30,172 nucleotides of DNA from Candidatus Tectimicrobiota bacterium (GTDB lineage Bacteria > UBA8248 > JACPRG01). The DNA is taken from the NCBI GenBank assembly GCA_016190025.1, contig JACPRG010000102.1:1-30172 (forward strand), given 5' to 3'. Position 1 is the first letter of the stretch. Every line of letters starts with the position of its first letter. Shown here in pieces: positions 7,893-16,262 of the stretch. The notes below the pieces were generated by a model. That model did not search any database. It was given only the letters and a program-made list of their open reading frames with translations, and had not been told where the DNA came from. The position numbers and the translations under genes are program-made.

Positions 7893-9479
7893 ATGCGGCG
7901 AGAGTGGGCGGGAAGGCTGAAACCGGGGGGCTGGCGCGCGGCCGGAGGATGGGCGTTGCTCAGCCTGTTTCTCACCTTCCTCGGGGCTGGGCCCGTCGAG
8001 GCCGACGCGGTCCGTCCCCGGGTGGAGCTGGACCGTCAGGCGGTCCTGGTGGGAGAGAAGCGCCCGGTGTTCGTCCTGGTGGACTTCGAAGTGGCCCAGG
8101 CCCCCCAACGGGCGGCGCAGGCCCGGCCTCGGGTGAACCTGGCCCTGGTCCTGGACCGGTCCGGCTCGATGGCGGCCCAGGGGAAGATGGAGTACGCCAA
8201 GAAGGCCGCCAAGTTCGTCGTGGACCGGCTGGAGCCGACCGACCGCCTGGCGGTGGTGGAGTACGACGACCGGATCACCCTCCTCTGGCCCTCCTCGCCC
8301 GTTGAGTCCCCCCGGATGATCAAGCGCCTGATCGACGGGCTCCAGCCCCGGGGCAGCACCAACCTGACCGGCGGTATGATGCAGGGAGTCGAGCAGGTGC
8401 GCGCCCACCTCGGCGCCGATCGCATCAACCGCGTCATCCTCCTCTCCGACGGCCTGGCCAACACCGGCGTCACGCATCCGCTGCAAATCGCCGGCCTGGT
8501 CCGCGCGGCGCGGGCGGGCGGCGTCACCCTCTCCACCATGGGGCTGGGCCTGCAGTACAACGAGGACCTGATGCAGGCCATCGCGCAGGACGGCGGCGGC
8601 CGCTACTACTACATCGAGTCCCCCACGCAGCTCGTGCGGATATTTGAGCGGGAGATGTCCACGCTGTTCGCCACGGTCGCCAAGGCGGTGAGGGTCGGCT
8701 TCAGCGGCGGCGAGGCGGTGGAGAAGGTCGAGGTCTTCGGGTACCCGGCGGAGATCGCGGGGCGCAACGCCGTCGTGCCGATGGAGAACTTCTACTCCGG
8801 AGAGAAGCGCGTCCTCCTGCTGCGCCTGACGGTCAAAGCCGGGAAGGAAGGTGAGATCCCGCTGGGGCGGATCGACCTCTCCTATCTGGACACGACGGAC
8901 AACCGGCCCAAGACCGTCAGCGCCGAGCTGAAGGTCACCGCCTCCTCGAGCCCGCAGGTCGTGACGGCTTCCCTGAACAAGGGCGTGGTGGCCGAAGCCG
9001 CCCTGGTCGAGGCGGACCAGCGACACGAGGAGTACGTGAAGCTCTACCAGCAGGGGAAGAGGCAAGAGGCCAAGGCGGGCCTCGACGGCCTCGCCAAGGC
9101 GCTGGCAGCCCGTAACGCCGGCCTCTCCGACGTGAGGCTGGGCAAGAAGGTGGAGGCCCTCCGCCTGGAGGCCGAGGAGATGGACAAGGCGGCCGCGAGC
9201 GCGCAGGCCCGCTCCGCTTACGCCAAGGCCGCCAAGCAGCGGCTTTACCTCTCCCAGAAGGGCCAGCGGGGGATGTACATCCTGAAGGAGGGCGACACCG
9301 GCTACGAGGTCGAGCGGCTTCAGGCCGCCCTGAAAACGGAGGGGCTCTACAAGGGCCCGGTGGACGGGAAGTTCGGCCCGGAGGTCGCCGCGGCGGTCCG
9401 GGAGTTCCAGCAGCGCAGCCAGCTGGCCGTGGACGGCGTCGCCGGGCCCCGGACGATGCAGGCCCTCAAGCTGTACTGA
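7893..9479 (+). CDS. Secreted VWA-domain protein with C-terminal peptidoglycan-binding domain
   Basis: A 528-residue exported protein. An N-terminal hydrophobic segment (about residues 17-35) ending in AEAD-like residues is a likely signal peptide. The von Willebrand factor A domain (about 82-255) has a complete metal-ion-dependent adhesion site: D88-x-S90-x-S92, T156 and D186. A middle beta-rich region (about 270-350) and a helical, charged region (about 360-455) follow. The C terminus (about 467-527) is a peptidoglycan-binding-1 domain, with DTGYEVERLQAAL, DGKFGPEVAAAVREFQ and DGVAGPRTMQAL. It probably anchors to the cell wall and binds a protein partner; the partner is unknown. AGGAGG lies just before the ATG. 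It is transcribed divergently from moaA, with no shared function evident. Confidence 0.88.
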   Translation: MRREWAGRLKPGGWRAAGGWALLSLFLTFLGAGPVEADAVRPRVELDRQAVLVGEKRPVFVLVDFEVAQAPQRAAQARPRVNLALVLDRSGSMAAQGKMEYAKKAAKFVVDRLEPTDRLAVVEYDDRITLLWPSSPVESPRMIKRLIDGLQPRGSTNLTGGMMQGVEQVRAHLGADRINRVILLSDGLANTGVTHPLQIAGLVRAARAGGVTLSTMGLGLQYNEDLMQAIAQDGGGRYYYIESPTQLVRIFEREMSTLFATVAKAVRVGFSGGEAVEKVEVFGYPAEIAGRNAVVPMENFYSGEKRVLLLRLTVKAGKEGEIPLGRIDLSYLDTTDNRPKTVSAELKVTASSSPQVVTASLNKGVVAEAALVEADQRHEEYVKLYQQGKRQEAKAGLDGLAKALAARNAGLSDVRLGKKVEALRLEAEEMDKAAASAQARSAYAKAAKQRLYLSQKGQRGMYILKEGDTGYEVERLQAALKTEGLYKGPVDGKFGPEVAAAVREFQQRSQLAVDGVAGPRTMQALKLY

Positions 9480-9596
9480 CGGCCTGTACTGGCGGCCGGG
9501 GGGGGGAAACGGAGGGAGACCCGGCGGCGGGGACCGGTTGACGCTGCGCGCGGGGCGAGAGGTCGTGAACCCCAGACCGCCCCGGCTGGGCGCGGC

Positions 9597-9707
9597 TTGA
9601 GGTCGATGACCTCTTGAGGTCTGTGACCTCCGAGCCTCGGACCTCCAGGCTTGGCTCGCCCCCGAAAGCTGTCAGTCGGGGGCAAGAAGGTCAAGGTCCA
9701 TGACCTT
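9597..9707. repeat. Array of three near-identical palindromes upstream of the folD promoter
   Basis: Two 17-base units sit head to tail at 9597-9613 and 9614-9630, each TTGAGGTC-nnn-GACCTC style with six-base arms and a three-base spacer. A third copy with AAGGTC arms lies at 9693-9707, preceded by another direct AAGGTC at 9687-9692. The last palindrome ends ten bases before the -35 box at 9717. The spacing and symmetry suggest a dimeric regulator's operators; I do not recognise the motif. Between the copies is an 8-bp hairpin (9658-9665 with 9676-9683) lacking a T-tract, perhaps the weak end of the upstream VWA transcript. Confidence 0.7.
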
Positions 9708-9716
9708 GCCCGAAGC

Positions 9717-9746
9717 TTGACAAAAAGGCCCTGGCGTCCGTAGAAT
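9717..9746 (+). promoter_or_regulatory. Sigma70-like promoter of the folD operon
   Basis: A perfect TTGACA (9717-9722) is separated by 18 bases from TAGAAT (9741-9746), five of six matches to TATAAT. The start is predicted near 9753, about 47 bases before the folD ATG. It could drive the whole tightly spaced run from folD to addA. Confidence 0.75.
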
Positions 9747-9799
9747 CAGAGCCTTGGCGTTCCGCTCAACCCCTCGGTTTCCGGTCCCTTGGCCAAGCG

Positions 9800-10687
9800 A
9801 TGCCCGCCCAGATCCTCGACGGAAAAAAGATCGGCCAGGCCATCCGCGACGGAATCCGCCGCGAGATCGACGAGATCGCCCGAAGGGGCGAGGTGCGCCC
9901 GAAGCTGGCCGTGGTCCTCGTCGGGGAGGACCCGGCCTCCCAGATCTACGTGAGGAACAAGCAGCGCGCCTGCCGGGAGGCGGGCATCGAAACGGAAGAT
10001 CACCTCCCCTCGGCGGACGTTTCCCAGAGCGCCCTCGCCAACCTGGTCAGCCGGCTGAACGAGGACCCCACCGTCCACGGCATCCTGGTCCAGCTCCCGC
10101 TGCCCAAGCACATCGAGGAAAACCTCATCATCGAAGGGATCCAGCCGCAAAAGGACGTGGACGGCTTCCACCCCTACAATCTGGGCAAGCTGATCCTCGG
10201 CGAGGACGCCCTCGCGCCGGCCACCCCTTGCGGCGTCATCGCCATGTTGGACTCCGCCGGGATTGAGATTCAGGGGAAAAACGTCACGGTGGTCGGAAGG
10301 AGCCGGATCGTCGGCAAGCCGCTGGCGGCCCTGTTCCTGAACCGCTCGGCCACGGTCACCGTCTGCCACAGCAAGACCCGCGACCTCAAGGAGGAATGCC
10401 GCCGCGCGGACATCGTCGTCGCGGCGGTGGGCAAGGCCCGCCTGATCGGCGCCGACCATGTCCGCGAGGGGGCCGTGGTCATCGACGTGGGGATCAACCG
10501 GGTGGGTGACAAGTGGGTGGGGGACGTGGACTTCGATGCGGTCGTCGAAAAGGCGGCGGTCATCACCCCGGTCCCCGGCGGCGTCGGGCCGATGACCATC
10601 ACCATGCTCCTGGCCAACACCCTCAAGGCTTACCGGCTCCAGAGGCGGGACGCCGGTCGCGCCGCCTCCGCCCGGATGTACGACTGA
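9800..10687 (+). CDS. folD: Bifunctional methylenetetrahydrofolate dehydrogenase/cyclohydrolase FolD
   Basis: This cytosolic enzyme interconverts 5,10-methylene-THF, 5,10-methenyl-THF and 10-formyl-THF using NADP, feeding purine and formyl-Met synthesis. At 295 residues it is the normal length. Y50 and catalytic K54 lie in the IYVRNKQRACREAGI motif, VQLPLP and DVDGFHP lie in the catalytic cleft, VVGRSRIVGKPLA is the dinucleotide-binding segment, and PGGVGPMT is the C-terminal signature. No good ribosome site precedes the ATG, so initiation may rely on an unstructured short leader. Its stop codon overlaps the xseA ATG (TGATG). Confidence 0.97.
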   Translation: MPAQILDGKKIGQAIRDGIRREIDEIARRGEVRPKLAVVLVGEDPASQIYVRNKQRACREAGIETEDHLPSADVSQSALANLVSRLNEDPTVHGILVQLPLPKHIEENLIIEGIQPQKDVDGFHPYNLGKLILGEDALAPATPCGVIAMLDSAGIEIQGKNVTVVGRSRIVGKPLAALFLNRSATVTVCHSKTRDLKEECRRADIVVAAVGKARLIGADHVREGAVVIDVGINRVGDKWVGDVDFDAVVEKAAVITPVPGGVGPMTITMLLANTLKAYRLQRRDAGRAASARMYD

Positions 10688-12072
10688 TGGCCCTGCCCGA
10701 CCTGTGGGAAGCCGCCCATCGGCAGGTCTACACCGTCTCGGCCCTCAACCGGGAGATCCGGGAGCGCCTGGAGTCGGGCTACCCCGACGTGTGGGTGGAA
10801 GGGGAGGTCGGAAGCCTCCGCCGGCCCGCCTCGGGCCACCTCTACTTCACCCTCAAGGACGAGAAGGCCCAGCTCCGCGCGGTCCTGTTCAGGCTCGTGG
10901 GCCGGCGGCTTCGCTTCGAGCTGGAAGACGGCATGAAGGTCCTGGCCCGGGGCCGGATCACCGTGTACGAGCCGAGGGGGGAGTACCAGCTCAACGTGGA
11001 TTACGTCGAGCCCCTGGGCCTGGGCCCCCTGGAGCTGGCCTTCCGGCAGGTCTTCGAGCGCCTGGAGAAAGAGGGGCTGTTCGGGGAGGCCCGCAAGCGC
11101 TCCCTCCCCTTCCTCCCGCGGCGGGTGGGCGTGGTGACGTCCCTCTCGGGGGCCGCCCTCCGGGACATCCTCCGGATGCTCCGCCAGCGGTTTCCCGGCG
11201 TCCAGGTCCTCATCGCGCCGGTCCGGGTCCAGGGGGAGGGCGCGGCGCAGGAGATCGCCGGGGCCATCGGCGACCTCAACCGGCAGGGCGACGTCGACGT
11301 GATGATCGTGGGCCGCGGCGGGGGGTCCGCCGAGGACCTCTGGGCGTTAAACGACGAGGGGCTGGCGCGCGCCATCGCCGCCTCCGGGGTCCCGGTGATC
11401 AGCGCGGTCGGACACGAGATCGATTTCACCATCGCCGACTTCGCCGCCGACGTCCGGGCACCGACGCCCACGGCGGCGGCCGAGCTCGCCGTCCCCAAGG
11501 CGGAAGACCTCTTGGCCCGGGTCGGCGAGCTGGAGGCCCGCATCGCGGCCAGGGCCGCCCTCCGGGTGCGGTCCCGGCGCCGGGAGTTGGAGGCCCTGCG
11601 GGCGAGGAGGCCCTTCCGCCGCCCGCTGGCGGGGATCCACGAGAGGGGGCAGCGGCTGGATTTTTCGGCCGAGCGCCTGGCCGGGGGAGTCCGGCGGGGG
11701 GTCGCGGTCAAGGCCGGGGCGGCCCTGGACCTCAGCCGGCGGCTCCTGACCGCCGCGCCGAGGGGGACCCTGGCCCGGCTTCGCGACCGGACCGGAGGGC
11801 TCGGGCGGGCCCTTGTCCGCTCCGCCCTTTACCGGGTGCGGCTGACGCGCGAGCGGCTGTCCTCCCTGGCGCTTCGCCTCGAGGCGGTGAGCCCCCTGGC
11901 GGTCCTGGGCCGGGGATACGGGATTTGCCGCCGGCTGCCGGACCTGCGGGTCCTGAGAGAGGCGTCGGCGGTCTCGGTGGGGGACGCTGTGCGGGTGGAC
12001 CTGGCCCAGGGGCGCCTGGTGTGCGGCGTCCGGGAGGTTCACCCCGAGGAGGGGACTCTTGGCCGAGCCTAG
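10687..12072 (+). CDS. xseA: Exodeoxyribonuclease VII large subunit
   Basis: The catalytic subunit of exonuclease VII, which degrades single-stranded DNA from either end to oligonucleotides. It has 461 residues. The N-terminal OB-fold runs from VYTVSALNREIRERLE through SGHLYFTLKDEKAQLRAVLF to about residue 100. The catalytic core holds VGVVTSLSGAALRDIL, VMIVGRGGGSAEDLWALNDE and SAVGHEIDFTIADFAADVRAPTPTAAAE. A long arginine-rich coiled region follows, and the C-terminal LGRGYGICR motif ends the family domain. It starts on the overlapping ATG of the folD stop and overlaps xseB by 14 bases, so all three are translationally coupled. Confidence 0.96.
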   Translation: MALPDLWEAAHRQVYTVSALNREIRERLESGYPDVWVEGEVGSLRRPASGHLYFTLKDEKAQLRAVLFRLVGRRLRFELEDGMKVLARGRITVYEPRGEYQLNVDYVEPLGLGPLELAFRQVFERLEKEGLFGEARKRSLPFLPRRVGVVTSLSGAALRDILRMLRQRFPGVQVLIAPVRVQGEGAAQEIAGAIGDLNRQGDVDVMIVGRGGGSAEDLWALNDEGLARAIAASGVPVISAVGHEIDFTIADFAADVRAPTPTAAAELAVPKAEDLLARVGELEARIAARAALRVRSRRRELEALRARRPFRRPLAGIHERGQRLDFSAERLAGGVRRGVAVKAGAALDLSRRLLTAAPRGTLARLRDRTGGLGRALVRSALYRVRLTRERLSSLALRLEAVSPLAVLGRGYGICRRLPDLRVLREASAVSVGDAVRVDLAQGRLVCGVREVHPEEGTLGRA

Positions 12073-12334
12073 TCCAGAGAAGCCCTTGAGCTTCGAGGAG
12101 GCATTGGCCCGGCTCGAGGCCATCGTCCAGGAACTGGAGGAGGGCGAGGCCGACCTGGACCGGACCCTCTCCTTGTACGAAGAGGGCGTCAGGCTCTCTA
12201 AGCTCTGCCACAAGCGCCTGGAAGCGGCCGAGAAGAAGATCGAGGTCCTCGTCAAGAGAGAAGGCGGCCGGTTTGAGCGGCGCGCCCTGGAGGAAGAGGA
12301 AAGCGAGCCGGAGCCGCCGGAGGAGACGGAGTGA
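12059..12334 (+). CDS. xseB: Exodeoxyribonuclease VII small subunit
   Basis: The small subunit that wraps the coiled-coil stalk of XseA. The 91 residues are mostly helical: SFEEALARLEAIVQELEEGEADLDRTLSLYEEGVRLSKLCHKRLEAAE is the family signature. The tail after about residue 75 is very acidic. The start codon is TTG at 12059-12061 with GGAGGGG just upstream, and it lies inside the end of xseA. No in-frame ATG gives a better protein. Confidence 0.94.
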   Translation: MAEPSPEKPLSFEEALARLEAIVQELEEGEADLDRTLSLYEEGVRLSKLCHKRLEAAEKKIEVLVKREGGRFERRALEEEESEPEPPEETE

Positions 12335-12391
12335 GTCCGAAGGCCGGGGCGCATCTCGCGGCGGCGGGCGGGTTGAGGCGAAGGGGATGGG

Positions 12392-13288
12392 ATGGGCCCG
12401 TTTGACCTGAACGCCTACATGGAAGAGAAGAGGTCCCAGGTGAACCGCCTCTTGGAGGAGGTCCTGGCCTCGCCCAGGGATGAGGACGGCCTGTACGCCG
12501 CCATGCGGTACAGCGTGTTCGCCGGGGGAAAGCGGCTTCGGCCTATCCTGGCCCTGGCGGGGGCGGAGGCCGTGGGCGGGGTCCCGGAGAAGGCCCTCCC
12601 CTTCGCGGCGGCCCTGGAGCTGATCCACACCTATTCTCTCGTCCACGACGACCTGCCGGCGATGGACGACAGCGACTTCCGCCGCGGCCGGCCCACGAGC
12701 CACAAGCAGTTCGGCGAGGCGACGGCCGTCCTGACGGGGGACGCCCTGCTGACCCTTGCCTTTGAGGTGATGACCGCGCCCGGGCCGGCGGACGGCCCCG
12801 ATCCCCGCGTGCTTCAGCGGGTGGTGTGCGAGGTGGCGCGGGCCATCGGCGTGGCCGGCATGATCGGCGGGCAGGCCGCCGACCTGCGGTTCATGGGGAA
12901 GAGGGCCGCGCCGCGGGACGTAGAGTACATCCACAGCCACAAGACGGGGGCACTCATCCGGGTTTCCGCCTGGGGGGGCGCCGTCCTGGGAGACGGAAGT
13001 CCGGAGCAGGTGGAGGCGGTGGGGCGGTACGGGAAAAACGTCGGGTTGGCATTTCAGATCGTCGATGATATATTGGACGAGGTCGGCGACTCGGATAAAA
13101 TGGGGAAATCCGCCGGAAGCGATCAGGAGGCGAAAAAGGCCACCTACCTGAAGGTCTTCGGGATCGAGGAGTCCCGAAGACGGGCGAAGGGTCTGGTGGA
13201 TGCGGCCCTGGCGGAGGTTTCCGGGTTGGGTCCGGGCGCCGATCCGCTTCGGCAAATCGCTCAGTTCATCGTGGCCAGGGACTTTTGA
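12392..13288 (+). CDS. ispA: Short-chain (farnesyl/geranylgeranyl) polyprenyl diphosphate synthase
   Basis: A prenyltransferase that condenses IPP with DMAPP/GPP to make FPP, possibly GGPP, the precursor of undecaprenyl and quinone side chains. The 298 residues contain GGKRLRP (45-51) for pyrophosphate binding. The first aspartate-rich motif D86-D87-x4-D92 lies in VHDDLPAMDD, followed by RRGRPT, and the second aspartate-rich motif VDDILD with DKMGKSAGSD follows later. The length and the two-residue insertion in the first motif fit bacterial FPP synthase (IspA); product length cannot be fixed by eye. It follows xseB by 57 bases and precedes dxs, a common grouping. Confidence 0.93.
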   Translation: MGPFDLNAYMEEKRSQVNRLLEEVLASPRDEDGLYAAMRYSVFAGGKRLRPILALAGAEAVGGVPEKALPFAAALELIHTYSLVHDDLPAMDDSDFRRGRPTSHKQFGEATAVLTGDALLTLAFEVMTAPGPADGPDPRVLQRVVCEVARAIGVAGMIGGQAADLRFMGKRAAPRDVEYIHSHKTGALIRVSAWGGAVLGDGSPEQVEAVGRYGKNVGLAFQIVDDILDEVGDSDKMGKSAGSDQEAKKATYLKVFGIEESRRRAKGLVDAALAEVSGLGPGADPLRQIAQFIVARDF

Positions 13289-13296
13289 AAGGGGGG

Positions 13297-13331
13297 GCAG
13301 GTCATCCTCCGCCGTGAAGCGGTGGACCTGC
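13297..13331. repeat. Inverted repeat between ispA and dxs
   Basis: Seven-base arms GCAGGTC (13297-13303) and GACCTGC (13325-13331) flank an inner CCGC/GCGG stem. There is no T-tract, so it is a poor terminator; it may be an RNA processing or stabilising hairpin in the 150-base ispA-dxs gap. No other element is evident there. Confidence 0.45.
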
Positions 13332-13438
13332 GCAGGGCAATGGAGGGGAGCCCTTCTCGCGCCCTCTCTGGTTTCCCAAGCCGCATCACCTGGGTCTGCA
13401 TTCTGGATCCCGCTTGGGTCTCAGGAGCTTGATCGGAC

Positions 13439-15433
13439 ATGGGTGAAATACTGAACCGGATCGACGGACCCGAAGACCTTCGCCGTCTCACCCTTCCCGA
13501 GCTGGAGAAGCTGGCCGCCGAGGCGCGGGAGGAGATCGTCCGCGTCATCACCACCATCACCGGGGGCCACCTGGGGGCCAACCTGGGATCGGTGGAGCTG
13601 ACCCTGGCGCTCCATTACGTCTTCAACACCCCGGAGGACCAGGTGGTCTGGGACGTGGGCCATCAGGTCTACACCCACAAGCTCATCACCGGCCGGCGCA
13701 ACCGGTTCGAGACGATTCGCCAGTACAACGGGCTGTACGGATTCACCCGGCGGGGGGAAAGCCCCTACGACCTCTTCACGACGGCCCACGCGGGGACCGC
13801 CATCTCCACCTCCCTGGGGCTGGTCGAGGCGCGGGACAAGCTGGGGAAAACCCACAAGATCATCGCCGTGGTCGGAGACGGCGCGCTGACCGCCGGGATC
13901 GCCCTGGAAGGGCTGAACAACGGTGGCGCCCTGGGCAAGGACTTTCTCCTCATCCTGAACGACAACAAGATGTCCATCGCCCCCAACGTGGGCGCCTTCT
14001 CCACCTACCTGAGCCGGATCATGACCGGCCAACTGTTCGTCCGCCTTCGCAAGGAGTTCCTCAAGCTGCTCAAGCAGATTCCGGGCATCGGCTCCACGGC
14101 GGTCCGCCTGGCCCGCAAGCTGGAGGGGGTGGCCAAGTCCCTCATCTCCCCGGGGATCGTCTTCGAGGAGCTCGGCTACAAGTACGTGGGCCCCATCAAC
14201 GGACACAACCTCGGGGCCTTGATCCAGACCTTTGAGAACATCAAGGCCTTCAGCGAGCCGGTCCTGCTGCACGTTCTGACGGAGAAGGGCAAAGGATACC
14301 CGCCGGCCGAGGAAAACCGCGTCAAGTACCACGGCGTCTCCCCGAAAAAGCCTGAGCCCGCGGCCAACAAGGTCAGCAAAAAGGACGCGGGCGCCGCCAA
14401 GGCCGCCAACGCCCCCAAAGCTGCCTCCCCGCCCAGCTACACCGGCGTCTTCGCCGACACCCTCATCCGCCTGGCCCGGGAGGACGACCGCAACATCGGC
14501 ATCACCGCCGCCATGCCCGACGGGACGGGGCTCGACAAGTTCCAGCAGGCCTTCCCGGACCGGTTCTATGACGTGGGCATCGCCGAGCAGCACGGCGTGG
14601 CCTTCTCTGCGGGGCTCGCCTCGGCGGGGATGAGGCCCGTCGCCGCCATCTACTCCACGTTCCTCCAGAGGGCCTACGACCAGATCTTCCACGACGTCTG
14701 CCTCCAGAACCTGCCCGTGACGTTCGCCCTGGACCGGGGCGGGGTCGTCGGCGAGGACGGCCCGACGCATCACGGCGTCTTCGACCTGACGTACCTCCGG
14801 GCATTCCCCCACATGGTCATCATGGCCCCCATGGACGAGAACGAGCTTCAGCACATGCTGAAGACGGCCATCGAGCACCTCGGGCCGGCCGCCGTCCGCT
14901 ATCCCCGGGGCTCCGGGGAGGGCGTCCCCATGGACGAAGAGCTCCGCCTCCTGGAGATCGGAAAGGGGCAGGTCCTCCGGGAGGGGGACGACCTCGCCTT
15001 CCTGGCCATCGGCAACACCGTCCATCCTGCGTTGAAGGCGGCGGAGGCCTTGTCCCTGGAGGGGATCGAGGCGGCGGTGGTGAACATGCGGTTCGCCAAG
15101 CCCGTGGACGCCGGGCTCATCGAGCGCATGGCGCGCGACGCGCACCGACTCGTCACGCTGGAGGACAACACCCTGTACGGCGGGTTCGGGAGCGCCGTCC
15201 TGGAGTGCCTGGCGGACCGCGGTCTCCTGCGAGACACCCGGGTGCTGCGGCTGGGGATCCCCGACGCCTTCGTGCCCCACGGCGCCCTCAAGATCCTCCG
15301 CAAGCTCGTCGGCCTGGACGCGGAGAGCATCGCCGAATCCGCCCGGAGCTTCCTCCACAACGCCCAGTTCACCCGAGACCAACCCGACCTCGCCCGGATG
15401 GCGCTGGATGGGGAGAAAGCAGCGGCTCGATAG
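13439..15433 (+). CDS. dxs: 1-deoxy-D-xylulose-5-phosphate synthase
   Basis: A thiamine-diphosphate enzyme that joins pyruvate and glyceraldehyde 3-phosphate to DXP, the entry step of the MEP isoprenoid pathway. It has 664 residues, slightly longer than the usual 620-640. Visible motifs are GGHLGANLGSVELTLALH, WDVGHQVYTHKLITGR, the ThDP/Mg site GDGALTAGIALEGLNN with NDNKMSIAPNVGA, the catalytic glutamate in DVGIAEQHGVAFSAGLA, and LDRGGVVGEDGPTHHG. The surplus length includes a lysine/alanine-rich linker (around residues 303-325) between domains I and II. AGGAG precedes the ATG at about ten bases. Its end overlaps tlyA by 26 bases. Confidence 0.97.
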   Translation: MGEILNRIDGPEDLRRLTLPELEKLAAEAREEIVRVITTITGGHLGANLGSVELTLALHYVFNTPEDQVVWDVGHQVYTHKLITGRRNRFETIRQYNGLYGFTRRGESPYDLFTTAHAGTAISTSLGLVEARDKLGKTHKIIAVVGDGALTAGIALEGLNNGGALGKDFLLILNDNKMSIAPNVGAFSTYLSRIMTGQLFVRLRKEFLKLLKQIPGIGSTAVRLARKLEGVAKSLISPGIVFEELGYKYVGPINGHNLGALIQTFENIKAFSEPVLLHVLTEKGKGYPPAEENRVKYHGVSPKKPEPAANKVSKKDAGAAKAANAPKAASPPSYTGVFADTLIRLAREDDRNIGITAAMPDGTGLDKFQQAFPDRFYDVGIAEQHGVAFSAGLASAGMRPVAAIYSTFLQRAYDQIFHDVCLQNLPVTFALDRGGVVGEDGPTHHGVFDLTYLRAFPHMVIMAPMDENELQHMLKTAIEHLGPAAVRYPRGSGEGVPMDEELRLLEIGKGQVLREGDDLAFLAIGNTVHPALKAAEALSLEGIEAAVVNMRFAKPVDAGLIERMARDAHRLVTLEDNTLYGGFGSAVLECLADRGLLRDTRVLRLGIPDAFVPHGALKILRKLVGLDAESIAESARSFLHNAQFTRDQPDLARMALDGEKAAAR

Positions 15434-16262
15434 CCTCCTCGTTGAAAGAGGCCTCGCGCCGAGCCGCGAGCGCGCCCGGGCGCTGATCCTGGCCGGCGCC
15501 GTCGAGGTGGAAGACCGCCGGGACCTGAAGCCCGGCTCCGCCGTGGGCGCCGACGCCGAAATCCGCGTCCTTCGCGATCCCAATCCTTACGTCAGCCGCG
15601 GAGGGCTCAAGCTGGCCCACGCCCTGGAGGCGTTCGGCCTGCGGGCGGAGGGGCTTGTCTGCCTGGACGCGGGCGCTTCAACCGGCGGCTTCACCCACTG
15701 CCTCCTGGAGGCCGGGGCGGCCCGTGTCATCGCCCTGGACGTGGGGCGGGGACAGCTCGACTGGCGCCTGAGGACCGACCCCCGCGTCGTCGTCCTGGAG
15801 GGGAAGAACGTGCGGGACCTGGTTCCCGAGGACCTCCCCGAGGCCCCCGACTTGGCGGCGGTGGACGTCTCGTTCATCTCCTTGCGGCTGGCCCTTCCGC
15901 CCGTCGCGGCTGTCCTGAAGCCCCCCGGGTGGATCCTCGCCCTGGTCAAGCCCCAGTTCGAGGTCGGCAAGGGGCGGGTGGAGAAGGGCGGATTGGTCCG
16001 GGACCCGGCGAAGCATCTGGAGGTCCTGTCGGGCCTCATCGGGTTTTGCCGGGACAGGGGCCTTCGCGTCGCCGGGTTGACCGCGTCGCCCATCACCGGG
16101 GCCAAGGGTAACATCGAGTATTTCCTCTGCCTGGGTCTCCCCCCTGCGGGGGGCGAGGGGGCATTCCCCGGTGCGGAAGAAGTCCGGCGCGTCGTCGAAG
16201 AGGCGGTCGGGAGACTCTCTCGTGGAAGAGCGGGGCGATCCAAGCCGCGGGCAAGGGCCTGA
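15408..16262 (+). CDS. tlyA: TlyA-family 23S/16S rRNA methyltransferase (S4 + FtsJ-like)
   Basis: A SAM-dependent rRNA 2'-O-methyltransferase/hemolysin-A family protein. In mycobacteria TlyA methylates cytidines of 16S and 23S rRNA; the substrate here is inferred. The 284 residues start with an S4 RNA-binding domain (RLDSLLVERGLAPSRERARALILAGAVEV) and the NPYVSRGGLKLAHAL linker. The Rossmann methyltransferase fold follows, with SAM motif CLDAGASTGGFTHCLLEAGA and DVSFISLRLALP, then KPQFEVGKG. A basic tail ends the protein. It overlaps dxs at its start and the next gene at its end, consistent with one transcript. Confidence 0.93.
   Translation: MGRKQRLDSLLVERGLAPSRERARALILAGAVEVEDRRDLKPGSAVGADAEIRVLRDPNPYVSRGGLKLAHALEAFGLRAEGLVCLDAGASTGGFTHCLLEAGAARVIALDVGRGQLDWRLRTDPRVVVLEGKNVRDLVPEDLPEAPDLAAVDVSFISLRLALPPVAAVLKPPGWILALVKPQFEVGKGRVEKGGLVRDPAKHLEVLSGLIGFCRDRGLRVAGLTASPITGAKGNIEYFLCLGLPPAGGEGAFPGAEEVRRVVEEAVGRLSRGRAGRSKPRARA

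Noticed and set aside
9658..9683. 8-bp GC hairpin as an intrinsic terminator of the VWA gene
   Set aside because: There is no T-tract on either side, so it does not meet the usual criteria; noted inside the palindrome array entry only.
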